Shown: positions 26,115 to 37,241 of the stretch, piece after piece | Layout of the letters: every line of letters starts with the position of its first letter | Position numbering within the stretch: position 1 is the stretch's first letter | Assembly (NCBI GenBank): GCA_020639255.1 | Contig: JACKGZ010000002.1 | Location: 124,001 to 188,000, forward strand | From: Phycisphaera sp. | GTDB lineage: Bacteria; Planctomycetota; Phycisphaerae; Phycisphaerales; UBA1924 | Reading direction: 5' to 3' | DNA: 64,000 bases | Translations under genes and position numbers: made by a program | The notes under the pieces: model-generated | The model's database searches: none | Told to the model about the DNA's origin: nothing | Seen by the model: only the letters and a program-made list of their open reading frames with translations

Positions 26115-26441
26115 GTGAGCGACGAGCGAAGCAAACCCAGCACACCCGAGCGCGTCAGGCGCATGCTCGCGGACAAGGACGTTCCGTGTCCGAGTTGCGA
26201 GTACAACCTCCGGGGCGTGCAGGGTGGTTGCTGCCCGGAATGCGGCCGCGACCTCTACGAGCCGGGCCTGTTCGATCGCGGTGTTTCTCAACCCAGGTCT
26301 ATCTGGAAAGACGTCGAAAGCGCGATCAAGACCCTCGCCATCATTGTGCTGTGTCTCTTTATCCTGTTCTTTCTGACCTGCGCCTACGGCATCGCCAACC
26401 CCGGCAGCCTCGGTGGGGGCGGCGGTTTCGGTTTCTGGTAA
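26115..26441 (+). CDS. Short zinc-ribbon membrane protein (CPxC-x11-CPEC)
   Basis: A 108-residue protein with GTG start preceded by GAGAGG. The N-terminal 20 residues are charged. The ribbon CPSC, 11 residues, CPEC lies at about 25-43, followed by a single transmembrane helix near residues 70-92 and a glycine-rich end (five Gly, then FGFW). It is the simplest member of the array. Function unknown. Confidence 0.75.
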   Translation: MSDERSKPSTPERVRRMLADKDVPCPSCEYNLRGVQGGCCPECGRDLYEPGLFDRGVSQPRSIWKDVESAIKTLAIIVLCLFILFFLTCAYGIANPGSLGGGGGFGFW

Positions 26442-26460
26442 TCAGTACCATTCGCTTGGC

Positions 26461-26961
26461 ATGACTCCGCAAGACCCACTCATCGCCTACCTCGCCACGC
26501 ATAACGCGCCGTGTCCAGAGTGCGGCTACAACCTCCGCGGGCTCAAGTCGATCACGTGCCCCGAGTGCGGCACCGACCTCCTCGACAGCGGGCTGCTCGC
26601 CGAACTCTGGATGGACGACCAAGAGGCCTACGACGCACTCTATGAGATCGGAGGCATCGGTACGGCGTCGGCGATGGTCGGATCCGCGACAGCGCTCGCC
26701 GTCCTCACGGCCTCGCTCGCGCTGTACTCGGCCTTCACACCGGGCTTCTTCACCAACGCAGGAGGCGCCGGCACATGGGTTACGTGCTATGTGATTCTGA
26801 TCGTCCTCGCCGGCGTGACGTACTGGCTCGATGACATCTGGGACGGCATGAAGGACAAATTTCGGGCCATGCCCAAGGCCGACAGGCTGAAAATCGTTTT
26901 CGCGGCATGGTGGTGGCTGTGGTGTATGTTGATCGGACTGATCGTGGCACCGTTCCTCTGA
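26461..26961 (+). CDS. Zinc-ribbon membrane protein (CPxC-x11-CPEC)
   Basis: A 166-residue protein: MTPQDPLIAYLATHNA, then CPEC, 11 residues, CPEC. After an acidic linker (WMDDQEAYDALYEIGG) come hydrophobic segments at about 72-95, 108-128 and 148-165. A longer start 48 bases upstream is less likely because MTPQDPLIAYLA aligns with the paralogues. Part of the tandem array; function unknown. Confidence 0.78.
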   Translation: MTPQDPLIAYLATHNAPCPECGYNLRGLKSITCPECGTDLLDSGLLAELWMDDQEAYDALYEIGGIGTASAMVGSATALAVLTASLALYSAFTPGFFTNAGGAGTWVTCYVILIVLAGVTYWLDDIWDGMKDKFRAMPKADRLKIVFAAWWWLWCMLIGLIVAPFL

Positions 26962-26980
26962 ATCGGACGTATCTCATCCT

Positions 26981-27436
26981 GTGAAAAATACGGATCCCCT
27001 CATCACCTACCTCGCCACGCACGATGCGCCGTGCCCGGGGTGTGGGTACAACCTTCGAGGATTGCGAGAAAGTTCGTGTCCGGAGTGTGGATACCAAACC
27101 AGTCTCGAAGCGCTTATTGCTGTTGCGACCAAGCGGAGTTGGCACACCCTAAAGCTGATAATTACCATCATCAATCTCGTGCCGGTTGTGATATCTGCAG
27201 CCCTTACGGCATTTTTTGCATTCGTTTCGATTGGTGACGATACAGCGGCCTCATTCCAGTGGTCGCTTGTGTTCGTAGGTCATGTCATTGTGATCTGGCT
27301 GCTAGCGATGCCGATTCGCCGATTGATACTCGCGTCTTTGGCATGGGCCTGGATATTCAACCCCCTTCTCGTCTTTGTGTTTGTATTTGTCTCGGATACG
27401 TTTCTTGGAAAAGCGATAGGCTTGCCCACCGATTAG
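26981..27436 (+). CDS. Zinc-ribbon membrane protein (CPxC-x11-CPEC)
   Basis: A 151-residue protein with GTG start: KNTDPLITYLATHDA, then CPGC, 11 residues, CPEC, followed by hydrophobic segments at about 55-80, 90-110 and 118-140. The second half is clearly AT-richer than the neighbouring genes. Last member of the array; the SpoVR gene follows after about 85 bases. Confidence 0.76.
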   Translation: MKNTDPLITYLATHDAPCPGCGYNLRGLRESSCPECGYQTSLEALIAVATKRSWHTLKLIITIINLVPVVISAALTAFFAFVSIGDDTAASFQWSLVFVGHVIVIWLLAMPIRRLILASLAWAWIFNPLLVFVFVFVSDTFLGKAIGLPTD

Positions 27437-27522
27437 TGCTCGGCCGCCGATCCAAACCCCTCCCCTCAACGTATAGATCCACGGGCCAGATGCCGATAAC
27501 GCCTCTAGCCCGAGGGTTCGCC

Positions 27523-29081
<1,559 letters not shown>

Positions 29082-29085
<4 letters not shown>

Positions 29086-29582
29086 CCCGCGCGTTCGTCC
29101 GGCGAAACCGGCGGCTTCTCATCGTTTGGGAACGCATCGGGATCGACCCCCGCGCTTTCGTCGACGCTCGCGGCTTCTTTGCAGAACAGCGCCGGGTTGA
29201 TCGGGTGGACGAACTTCACGCCCACCTCGTGCAGGCGGCCCGTGACGAATCGGCACTGCGCGATCTTGCCGGAGATAACCTGCCTCTCGCCGTCGAGGGT
29301 GGTGAGCACGACGTCGCACGGGTTCCCGGGATGCAGGAATCCGCCGTGCAGGAAGCCCATGCCGCCCTTGGAGATGTTGCGGGCGCAGACCCGGAACCGC
29401 ATCAGGCTTCCGCCGTAGCTCTCGACGGTGATCGGGACGTTCGTCTGTCGGAACGTCACGCGCTGAAACATCCGCTTCTGGTGCGTTGGCCCGCGGTGCG
29501 TGGGCTGCTCGAGCGCGTTCAGCAGACGCTCTCGCTCAAGCCGTCCGAGACGGACACTGTCAAAGCCTCGCTCGTTGTCCAT
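29082..29582 (-). CDS. PilZ domain protein
   Basis: A 166-residue protein. The c-di-GMP-binding elements are present: RxxxR as RMFQR near residue 37 and NxSxxG as NISKGG near 70, followed by a PilZ-like barrel (CDVVLTTLDGERQVISGKIAQC). The C-terminal 35 residues are acidic. It lies about 220 bases downstream of a PilT-like ATPase on the same strand, so a role in pilus or surface regulation is plausible. Confidence 0.88.
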
Positions 29583-29739
29583 GTGTCACAACTTCCATGC
29601 ACACAAGCCCACCCCAGTGAGCCGGGATCATCGGGCGATCATGCGCGAGGCGATTGGTTTTTCAGACATTGCGAGAGAGATTTCTAGAATCATATTGAAG
29701 CGATCATGCTTTGTACGGAATCCCGTCTTGTAGAGTTCA

Positions 29740-29771
29740 GAAACACTTGTTTCAATACCGTGTAGTGAAAC
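29740..29771. repeat. Interleaved GAAAC / GTTTC palindromes after pilT
   Basis: GAAACA-CT-TGTTTC (29740-29753) overlaps a second inverted pair GTTTCA (29749-29754) and TGAAAC (29766-29771). The two stem-loops share an arm and could not form together. The element lies about 30 bases beyond the pilT stop. Confidence 0.45.
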
Positions 29772-29800
29772 GATCGCTCTTGAGAGAGGTACGGCGCGAC

Positions 29801-30925
29801 TTAGCTCTTTCGGATTCGCCCCACCATCGACGTCGCCTTCACTTCGACGCCCTTGAGTCGGCTCTCGAGCGCCTCGCGGTTGGGTGCGAACTCCATCGCG
29901 GTCGACTTGTTGACGGCTTCCTTCTCCACGAGCTCCACGAGCGAGTCCGTGAACGAGCGCATGCCGTCGGCCTTGGAGCCGTTGAGGATCGAGGGCAGAT
30001 CCTCGTCGTGGCCCTCGCGGATCGCCTCGCGTACCGAAGGGTTCATGAGCAGCACCTCCGTTGCGGGCACGGTGCTGCTCTCGAAGTCCTCGAGCGCCGG
30101 CAAGAGCCGCTGGGCGCAGATCGCCCGCAGGCTGTTGGACAGGCTCATGCGGATGAACTGCCGCTCCTCGGGCGGGAAGAACTCTAAAATGCGCCCAAAG
30201 GATTGCATTGTGTCGGCGGTGTGCAGCGTCGCAAAGACAAGGTGCCCGGTCTCGGCCGCCTGGATCGCCGCCAGCATCGTGTGCTTGTCGCGCATCTCGC
30301 CGATGAAGATGACATCCGGATCCTGCCGCACAGCCGACCGCATCGCCTCGGCGAACGAGTGCACATCGATCCCGAGCTCGCGCTGGCTGATGACCGCCTT
30401 CTTGGGCGTGAACCGGAACTCGACCGGGTCTTCGATCGTGATGATGTTGACGTCGCGCACCGAGTTCACGTGGTCGATCATCGCGGCGAGCGTCGTGCTT
30501 TTGCCCGAGCCCGTCACGCCGCAGACGATCACCAGCCCCTCGTGCGTCAGATCAACGATCTGGCTGTAGACCTTGGGCAGGTGGAGCGACGCGTACGTCG
30601 GGATCTCGGCCTTGACGCGCCGGATCGCCGCGTGCACGTGCCCGCCCGCGAGGAACATGTTCACGCGGAAGCGCTCGCCGTTGTCGAGGTGGGCCGCGAA
30701 GTCGAGCGCGCCGTGCTCGACGAACCGCTCGCGCTGCTTCTCGTCGATCAGCGGGTCGAGCATGTGGTCGGCCTCGTCCTCTGCGAGCGGATCGGTATTG
30801 ACGCGCTTGAGGTGCCCGCCCACGCGGTAGATCGGCGGCATCCCGACCTTGATGTGAAGGTCCGAAGCATCCAGCTGCGCCATCGCCGCCAGCAAACGCT
30901 TGATGGAATGCGAGCCCTCGATCAT
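29801..30925 (-). CDS. PilT/PilU-type twitching ATPase
   Basis: A 374-residue AAA ATPase of the type II/IV secretion family that powers pilus retraction. It has an N-terminal PAS-like domain (SDLHIKVGMPPIYRVGG), Walker A GVTGSGKS at about 136-143, the Asp box IITIEDPVEF, Walker B RQDPDVIFIGEMRD, and the His box HLVFATLHTADT. The ATG chosen gives the usual PilT N-terminus; a TTG 33 bases further upstream is possible. The AIRENLKE-like tail motif of PilT is replaced by AIRxGHDED. Pilus genes are not adjacent, but a prepilin pair lies at 55397-56973. Confidence 0.9.
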   Translation of the reverse strand: MIEGSHSIKRLLAAMAQLDASDLHIKVGMPPIYRVGGHLKRVNTDPLAEDEADHMLDPLIDEKQRERFVEHGALDFAAHLDNGERFRVNMFLAGGHVHAAIRRVKAEIPTYASLHLPKVYSQIVDLTHEGLVIVCGVTGSGKSTTLAAMIDHVNSVRDVNIITIEDPVEFRFTPKKAVISQRELGIDVHSFAEAMRSAVRQDPDVIFIGEMRDKHTMLAAIQAAETGHLVFATLHTADTMQSFGRILEFFPPEERQFIRMSLSNSLRAICAQRLLPALEDFESSTVPATEVLLMNPSVREAIREGHDEDLPSILNGSKADGMRSFTDSLVELVEKEAVNKSTAMEFAPNREALESRLKGVEVKATSMVGRIRKS

Positions 30926-31306
30926 GGCGTAGCCCCACGCGCACAGAACGTGCGCCAATGCGAGTCTACCACGACCCCAACCGAACGACAGCGATATACG
31001 GACGTTTCAAAGACGATCTGGCTCACAGGGCGTCACGATGGGAAAGCAGTGCTGCCTGTGCGGGCGGGTCTCCCCACGAATCCGGTGGGCAAGCTGGGCA
31101 ATCCGCCGGTTCTATATCACCTTCTGGTTGCAGCCTGCTCGGCTGCTCACAACCTTTGCCCCCGCCCGGGGGCGGCCGTGCGGGAACCCTCCTTCGCGAC
31201 CGCCCCCTCGCCCTTTTTCACCCGTCAGATCCGGAATTGCTTGCCCCCCTCTGATCCGGGTATACCTTCCCCGCGATTGGCCCGGAGAGGCCTTTGGGGT
31301 CCAGAT
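30926..31306. other. Intergenic region between pilT and the beta-helix gene
   Basis: About 380 bases separate the divergent pilT and beta-helix genes. I see no supported gene. It holds a GC-rich inverted stretch near 31165-31180 (CCCGCCCGGGGGCGG) and a possible promoter for the beta-helix gene at 31237-31266. Confidence 0.5.
31237..31266 (+). promoter_or_regulatory. Possible promoter of the beta-helix gene
   Basis: TTGCTT (31237-31242) and TATACC (31261-31266) are 18 bases apart and about 40 bases before the start codon. Confidence 0.35.
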
Positions 31307-33331
31307 ATGCGCGCCTTGATCGGAGCACTCCTGCTCCTGCTCACACTGACTTCAGTCCAGGCTCAGAGCACGGTCTATGTCGATGCGTTCGCACTCGGAG
31401 CCAACGACGGCACTTCATGGGCGAACGCGTACCGTTCGCTCCAAGCCGCGATCGACGCGCTCCAGCCCGGTGACATCCTTCGTTCGCGCGGCACCTTTGC
31501 CGAGGCTGTCGATATCCGTACCGAGGACATCCGGTGGTTCGGGAACGACGATCCCATCCGCCCAACATGGATCCGGGGCGACCGATACTCGCCCAACTGG
31601 ACCGCGACCGCAACGCCCGGCGTCTACGCCCTCGCCGGCGTCGCAGGGTTGATCGGCACCGCACTGAAACCGGGCTCGATCGTGTACGACTACAAGCGAG
31701 ACGACCTTCAGGGGTCCGTTACCGGCGTTGATCTGCGCAGGCACATGGACGAGCTCCCCGCGAACGGCGCAGGCGTTTACTTCGGCCATTTGAAGCCACT
31801 TGCAACCGTTGCAGAGATCCAGGCCACGTCGAGCAGCTGGTGCTGGGATGGAGCGAATGATGCGGTGTACATCCACATCCCCAAAGGGGCGACATTTGAC
31901 CCCGCAAAGGCGGGCGTGTGCATCAACGGACTGAACGGCGTCAGTGTCTGGGCGGGTGATGTGCGCATCTCCGGCGTCAACACCATCTGCACACCTGGTG
32001 TGGTGAACAACAGCGGCTACGGCCTCAAGGGCCTCGGCACGTTCTCGGGCGGCGTTTTCGAGAACTGCGATATTGTCGACCCGGGGTGGCACGCGGCGGG
32101 ATTCGAGATCGGATCGCCCACCAACTGCACGCTCCGCAACATCCGCGCCTGGTCGTCGGGCGTCGACGGCTCAAACGCGAACAACCCGTTCGTGTTCTTC
32201 GCCCTCGGAAACGTCCCGAGTGCCAACCACCTCGGCGAAGATCTCACATTCCACGCCTACCCGCTGCTCGGAACCGACGGCTCACCGATCTACACCACCT
32301 TTCTCCCAAAGCTCGGCCTGTCACACCCGACGATTCTGGCCGGAAGCCAGCTCGGGGGCGTGCACTGGAGGAGATGCAAGCTGTTCTCGTATGAGAGCGA
32401 ACTCGAAGCCAAACACGGGCTCGGCATCTTCTTCGGCGGGAACAGCGTCGTCGCTACCGGAACGCCCAGCTATGACCCAGACGACCCCGAGGATTATCCG
32501 GTCGTTGTCGAGGATTCCTACTTCGAGGGCTCGAGCGCCGTGCCCACTGGGAACATCCGTTTCGAGCGGTGCATCTTCGCGCCGGGTGATTCGGAGCTTT
32601 CCGGGGAGTACCGGGTTGTTATTGAGGACGGCATGTGGATGCGGTCGTGTATGTTCGAGATTGGAAGAGACAGCGCCGCGGCATCTTCTGCATTCTTTAA
32701 ACTCGAAAATACGGCCCGTGTTCACCTCGATCTCTGCACAATCCACGCCGAGCACGACGACCCGGTGAAACACGTTTTTCGAACTTCTTATGGCGCCGTG
32801 CTCGCCAGACAGTCCGTCTTTAGCACGCGCAACCCGAGCACAATCATGCTCATTTGGCCGGATGCGTGGGACGCCACCGCAACCACACACAGTTTCGATC
32901 ACGTGTATTACGCGGGCCCGCTGACCATGGCGGCTCACGCCTGGGCTGCACCGCGCACACAGTCGTGGTGGCAAAGCACGATGGATCCGGACGGCGTCTT
33001 TGCGGGGGCCGCGGCGTACGAAGCACCCGAGATGGGCAATCTCAGGCCCGTGTTCGGTACCGCTCTGTACGAAGCAAAGTCTGACGAGCCGCTTTCACAA
33101 CTCATCGATCTGCTCGACATTGACGGCAATGCGTATTCACGCAGCTATGGTGCATACCAGACACCCTGCCGTGGTGACGTGAACCACGACGGCGTCGTCT
33201 CGCCCGCCGACTTCTCCGCCTGGGTCGCGGCATTCAACGCCCAATTGCCCGAGTGCGACGTCAACATCGACGGCATCTGCTCCCCGGCGGATTTCTCCGC
33301 CTGGGTCACGGCCTTCAACCGCGGCTGTTGA
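31307..33331 (+). CDS. Secreted right-handed beta-helix protein with GC-type dockerin-like anchor
   Basis: A 674-residue exported protein with a signal peptide (residues 1-20, ending VQAQ). It starts TVYVDAFALGANDGTSWANAYRSLQAAID, the typical opening of secreted parallel beta-helix (pectate-lyase-like) proteins, and has many short beta repeats through residue 600. The last 55 residues have two dockerin-like half repeats (DVNHDGVVSPADFSAW, DVNIDGICSPADFSAW) ending NRGC. Enzymatic activity is not evident. The frame extends upstream through pilT, but the signal peptide fixes the start. Confidence 0.85.
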   Translation: MRALIGALLLLLTLTSVQAQSTVYVDAFALGANDGTSWANAYRSLQAAIDALQPGDILRSRGTFAEAVDIRTEDIRWFGNDDPIRPTWIRGDRYSPNWTATATPGVYALAGVAGLIGTALKPGSIVYDYKRDDLQGSVTGVDLRRHMDELPANGAGVYFGHLKPLATVAEIQATSSSWCWDGANDAVYIHIPKGATFDPAKAGVCINGLNGVSVWAGDVRISGVNTICTPGVVNNSGYGLKGLGTFSGGVFENCDIVDPGWHAAGFEIGSPTNCTLRNIRAWSSGVDGSNANNPFVFFALGNVPSANHLGEDLTFHAYPLLGTDGSPIYTTFLPKLGLSHPTILAGSQLGGVHWRRCKLFSYESELEAKHGLGIFFGGNSVVATGTPSYDPDDPEDYPVVVEDSYFEGSSAVPTGNIRFERCIFAPGDSELSGEYRVVIEDGMWMRSCMFEIGRDSAAASSAFFKLENTARVHLDLCTIHAEHDDPVKHVFRTSYGAVLARQSVFSTRNPSTIMLIWPDAWDATATTHSFDHVYYAGPLTMAAHAWAAPRTQSWWQSTMDPDGVFAGAAAYEAPEMGNLRPVFGTALYEAKSDEPLSQLIDLLDIDGNAYSRSYGAYQTPCRGDVNHDGVVSPADFSAWVAAFNAQLPECDVNIDGICSPADFSAWVTAFNRGC

Positions 33332-33410
33332 TCCCTTCCCGCCCGGCCTTCACCCCGCAAGGGAGTGCCTGTATCCTTTGTGCTCATCCACGCACGAAGG
33401 ACACAAGCCC

Positions 33411-35297
33411 ATGCGCACCATCGCGATCGCCCTCTCGCTCCTGACGAGCCTCTGCTCGCTCGCCGCCTGCGCCCAAAGCCGCGCCGACAGCTCCCTCCAC
33501 ATCGACGCCACCGACCTCCCGCGCCTCCTGCTCAGTGCACGCCAGACCATCCCGCTCGACTCGAACCAGCGCGGCACAGACCTCGCCCTCTGGTATCCCA
33601 AGTGGGTTCCCGGCTCGCACGCACCCGGCGGCCCAATCCAGAACATCGCCGGCTTCGCCGTGTCAGACCAGGACGGCAACGCCATCAAGTGGTCGCGCAC
33701 GCCCGGCGAGGTCTACCGCTTTATCGCGCACGTTCCCAAATCCGCCACCGAACTCAACATCGATTTCCGGTACATCACCAACCAGTCCGCCGCCAACTCC
33801 CACGGCCTCGACTCCTTCGGCGCCTCCGACATCGGGCTCATCAGCCCCAACACCGTCCTCGTCTACCCCGAAGGCATGAACGACGGCGAGTGGACCGTCG
33901 AGACCACGCTCACCCTGCCCGACGAATGGAAAGCCGCGACCGCGCTCGAAGCCGTCGAGTCCGAGGGCGACGCCGACTACGCGTACGCGCCGACGACCAT
34001 CCGCATGCTCATCGATGCGCCCATCATGGTCGGGCGGCACTACAAGATGTATGAGCTCAACGAAGAAGGCGTGAACGCCCCGCCCCACCGCCTGCACGTC
34101 TTCAGCGAGATGGCCTCGGCCGTCGACATCCACCCCGAGGTGCTCGCCGGCTACCAGCGCATGGTGACACAGGCGGCCCGCCTTTTCGGCAGCCACCCCT
34201 ACCCCTCGATGGACATCCTCCTCGGCACCACCAACCAGCTCGACCGCAACGGCCTCGAGCACCTGCGCACCACCATGAACATCATTCCGCTGGGCACGCT
34301 CGACCACCCCGACAACCTGAACGGCTGGGACCAGATGCTCGTGCCCCACGAGTACGTCCACTCGTGGTGCGGCAAGTACCGCCGGCCCGACGCGATGGCG
34401 ACCACCGACTTCCACACACCCAAGGGCACAGAGCTCCTCTGGGTCTACGAGGGCATGACGCAGTACATGGGCGAGCTGCTCGAGATCCGCGCGGGCCTCG
34501 GCACACTCGACGAGTACCGCTGGAGCCTGCTCACCCGCTACCGCAGCGCACGACTCAACCAGGGCCGCGACTGGCGACCGCTCGCCGACACGTGCTCGGC
34601 GAGCCACACACTCCGAGGCGGAAGCGCCAACTGGGGCGACCTCCGGCGCGGCCAGGACTACTACTACGAGGGCGCCCTCATCTGGATGGAAGCCGACGCG
34701 ATCATCCGCACCGAGACCGATGGCGCCAAATCGATCGAGGACTTCGTCCACGCCTTCTTCCGCGCCGACGAGCCCACCGACGACCCGAACCCCTACAGCC
34801 GCGCCGATGTGATCCGCTACCTGAACGACGTTGTTGACTACGACTGGGAGACCTTTATCGCCGAGCGCGTCGACGACGTCACGGGCAAGCCGCTCGCCGG
34901 CGTCGAGAAGCTCGGCTACTCGATCCAGTACACCAACGAGCCCCCCACGGGCCCGAACCGCTCGCGCATCGACCCGCTCGACGCCCGCGACTCGCTGGGC
35001 ATCTCCCTGTCAGGCGACGGCTCCATCCGCTCGGTCATCCTCGGCTCACCCGCCGACAAGGCCGGCCTCGCCCCGCGCATGAGGATCATGGCCATCAACG
35101 ACTACACCTGGTCCCGCCAGCGCTTCGCCGACCTCATGGCCACCAGCGGGAGCGAGGGCTCCATCACCTTCACCACCGTCTCAGGCGACCGATTGAAAGA
35201 CGTCACCATCACCTACGACGGCGGCCCACGCTACATGACCATGGTCCGCGACGAGTCCAAGCCCGACATCCTCGCCGAGATCATGAAGGCCCGATAA
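33411..35297 (+). CDS. M61 family metallopeptidase with PDZ domain, lipoprotein
   Basis: A 628-residue protein with a lipoprotein signal (LAAC near residue 21). The M61 (glycyl aminopeptidase) catalytic part has GLEH at about 281, zinc motif HEYVH at 313-317, and the third ligand in WVYEGMTQY (Glu347). An N-terminal beta domain precedes it. A PDZ domain is at the C-terminus (about 520-610: LGISLSGDGSIRSVILGSPADKAGLAP). Such enzymes cleave small neutral N-terminal residues in the periplasm. GAAGGA precedes the ATG. Confidence 0.92.
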   Translation: MRTIAIALSLLTSLCSLAACAQSRADSSLHIDATDLPRLLLSARQTIPLDSNQRGTDLALWYPKWVPGSHAPGGPIQNIAGFAVSDQDGNAIKWSRTPGEVYRFIAHVPKSATELNIDFRYITNQSAANSHGLDSFGASDIGLISPNTVLVYPEGMNDGEWTVETTLTLPDEWKAATALEAVESEGDADYAYAPTTIRMLIDAPIMVGRHYKMYELNEEGVNAPPHRLHVFSEMASAVDIHPEVLAGYQRMVTQAARLFGSHPYPSMDILLGTTNQLDRNGLEHLRTTMNIIPLGTLDHPDNLNGWDQMLVPHEYVHSWCGKYRRPDAMATTDFHTPKGTELLWVYEGMTQYMGELLEIRAGLGTLDEYRWSLLTRYRSARLNQGRDWRPLADTCSASHTLRGGSANWGDLRRGQDYYYEGALIWMEADAIIRTETDGAKSIEDFVHAFFRADEPTDDPNPYSRADVIRYLNDVVDYDWETFIAERVDDVTGKPLAGVEKLGYSIQYTNEPPTGPNRSRIDPLDARDSLGISLSGDGSIRSVILGSPADKAGLAPRMRIMAINDYTWSRQRFADLMATSGSEGSITFTTVSGDRLKDVTITYDGGPRYMTMVRDESKPDILAEIMKAR

Positions 35298-35420
35298 ATA
35301 ACGAGGACTTGCCCGTCGGCTTGTACGATTTCCGCTACGAACGATGCCTCGAAACAATTCGGGATTTCTCCTGAGTCCGGGGCTTTACCCTGTGCTGCAG
35401 GGTGTCGATGAGATGCGGGA

Positions 35421-37235
35421 ATGGGAGAAACCCCCGATTATCTCGGCGATCTGTCCGCGCATGCAAGTGCGAGCACCTGCCCGATCAGGTGGCGACCGCT
35501 GGCATGGATTGCAGCCTTTGCGCTGCTCGTTGCGATCAATGCCTGGGTCCACGCTGACCAGGTCCGCGCCAAGAGCAGGCTGCTTTCCCTGGCGGGCACT
35601 TCCCGAGAACACGCCTCGCTCAGCCAGCTCGTGACGACCAGGTGTCTCGCGCTCTCGCAGGGGCTCGCACCGACCCCGACGGAGGAGCGACATCTGCGGG
35701 CCGAGCTGCTGCAGTCGATCAATGAATGGGAAGATTCGCACGCCGAGCTCTGCAGAACCGCCTATTTGGCGGGCTTCTCGATCGAAGAGGAATACTCAGT
35801 CTCACACGCACGCATGCACGCGGTCGCGACGGCTTTCGTGAACCAGGCCATGGCACCTCAGGCGCCTGTTGATCTGGAGCTGCTGGCTCGCGATCTGCTG
35901 ATGCAGTCCGACGCGCATGCGAATGCCAACGACAGACTGACCGATCGAGTCGCGGCTGCGATGAGCACGTCAGAGCCCAATTCGAGTGTGATACGTGGCG
36001 CCAGCATTCTCGTGGCGTGTCTGATCGTCTATCAGATCGGCGCCGACAGCGTTCGGCATTCGTCACAGAAGAACCGCGCGCTCCGCGAGCTCGAAGACCG
36101 TTCGAGTCGGCACCAGCGTCTGCTGGCAACGATGGGCCACGAACTCCGCACCCCGCTGGCCTCCATCCTGGGCAATGCAGAACTGCTCAAGTCTGGCGCG
36201 CCTGGGGAGGCCGACGACGGACAGTGCCTCTGGACGATCAAACAGAACTGCAACCACCTCCTCGGCCTGATCGACGGCTTCCTGGGCCAGTCACGCGCCC
36301 ACGAACACAATGTCGACGCCGTGCTTTCCTGCGTCCGTGTGGCCGAAGTGGTCACAGAATCCGCCGAGATCTGCCGGAGCCAAGCCAAGGCCAAGGGCAT
36401 CGAGCTACATATCGAACTCGACGAATCGGCCCCCGAATGGATCATCACCGACGCGCTCCGGCTCCGGCAGATCCTGCTCAACCTCCTCGGCAACGCCATC
36501 CGACATACAGACGCGGGGCAGGTCCGCATCGCCTTCGACGGCGGCTCGGGCTCGGCTGACGAGCCCGTGCTCATCCGTGTCGCCGACACTGGCTGCGGCA
36601 TCGCGCCCGACGAGCTTGAGCGCATCTTCGAGCCGAGCTATCAGTCGCCACGATCCAAGAAAGTCGGTTCGGCGGGCCTTGGGCTTGCGATCTGTCGCGA
36701 GCTCGCAGCCTCGCTCGGCGGTGACATCACGGTGACCAGCCGGCAAGGCGTCGGGAGCGAGTTCGTGGTCTCGATCCCGCGACATCTTTCCTTTGTCATT
36801 GACAACACCATTCCCCACGAAGCATCGGCCAGCGTGGATCCAACGCCTCTCGAGGGAAAGACCATCATCCTCGCCGAAGACTGCCCCGACATCCAGCGCG
36901 TCGTCGGCACCCATCTCCGTCACGCCGGCGCAACGGTCATCGTCACGGCCTCGGGCCAGGCGCTTGTCAATCACTTCCACGACACACGCAACCGTCCCGA
37001 CCTCGTGCTCGTGGACATCCATCTTGAAGATGTTAGCGGCATCCACGCCACGTACGCGATCCGTCGCCTCGGCGTGCACACGCCCATCATCGCACTCTCG
37101 GCGAGCGACACAGCCGACGACCGCGCCGCCTGCCGCATCGCCGGCTGCGACGCCTACCTCACCAAGCCCATCGACGCCGACACGCTCGTGAGCATCTGCC
37201 GCACCTGGGCCGACGCCGCCCCGCAGGCGGCGTGA
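35421..37235 (+). CDS. Hybrid sensor histidine kinase / response regulator
   Basis: A 604-residue inner-membrane kinase. One transmembrane helix is near residues 28-48 and a second near 193-207, so the region between them is a periplasmic sensor. HisKA with H box MGHELRTPLASIL (His240) is followed by an HATPase (NLLGNAIRHTDAG, DTGCGIAPDELERIFEP, GSAGLGLAI) and a C-terminal receiver domain (TIILAEDCPD, Asp532 in VDIHLED, Lys in LTKPID). The receiver has no output domain, so phosphate probably passes on or is returned. The sensed signal is unknown. Confidence 0.92.
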   Translation: MGETPDYLGDLSAHASASTCPIRWRPLAWIAAFALLVAINAWVHADQVRAKSRLLSLAGTSREHASLSQLVTTRCLALSQGLAPTPTEERHLRAELLQSINEWEDSHAELCRTAYLAGFSIEEEYSVSHARMHAVATAFVNQAMAPQAPVDLELLARDLLMQSDAHANANDRLTDRVAAAMSTSEPNSSVIRGASILVACLIVYQIGADSVRHSSQKNRALRELEDRSSRHQRLLATMGHELRTPLASILGNAELLKSGAPGEADDGQCLWTIKQNCNHLLGLIDGFLGQSRAHEHNVDAVLSCVRVAEVVTESAEICRSQAKAKGIELHIELDESAPEWIITDALRLRQILLNLLGNAIRHTDAGQVRIAFDGGSGSADEPVLIRVADTGCGIAPDELERIFEPSYQSPRSKKVGSAGLGLAICRELAASLGGDITVTSRQGVGSEFVVSIPRHLSFVIDNTIPHEASASVDPTPLEGKTIILAEDCPDIQRVVGTHLRHAGATVIVTASGQALVNHFHDTRNRPDLVLVDIHLEDVSGIHATYAIRRLGVHTPIIALSASDTADDRAACRIAGCDAYLTKPIDADTLVSICRTWADAAPQAA

Positions 37236-37241
37236 GGGTGC

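Noticed and set aside
29749..29771. GTTTCA...TGAAAC considered as a third parS site
   Set aside because: The arms are separated by 11 bases and the CACGTG centre is missing, unlike the two true sites.
30203..31306. Long N-terminal extension of the beta-helix gene through pilT
   Set aside because: The extension is antisense to PilT, and a clean signal peptide starts at 31307.
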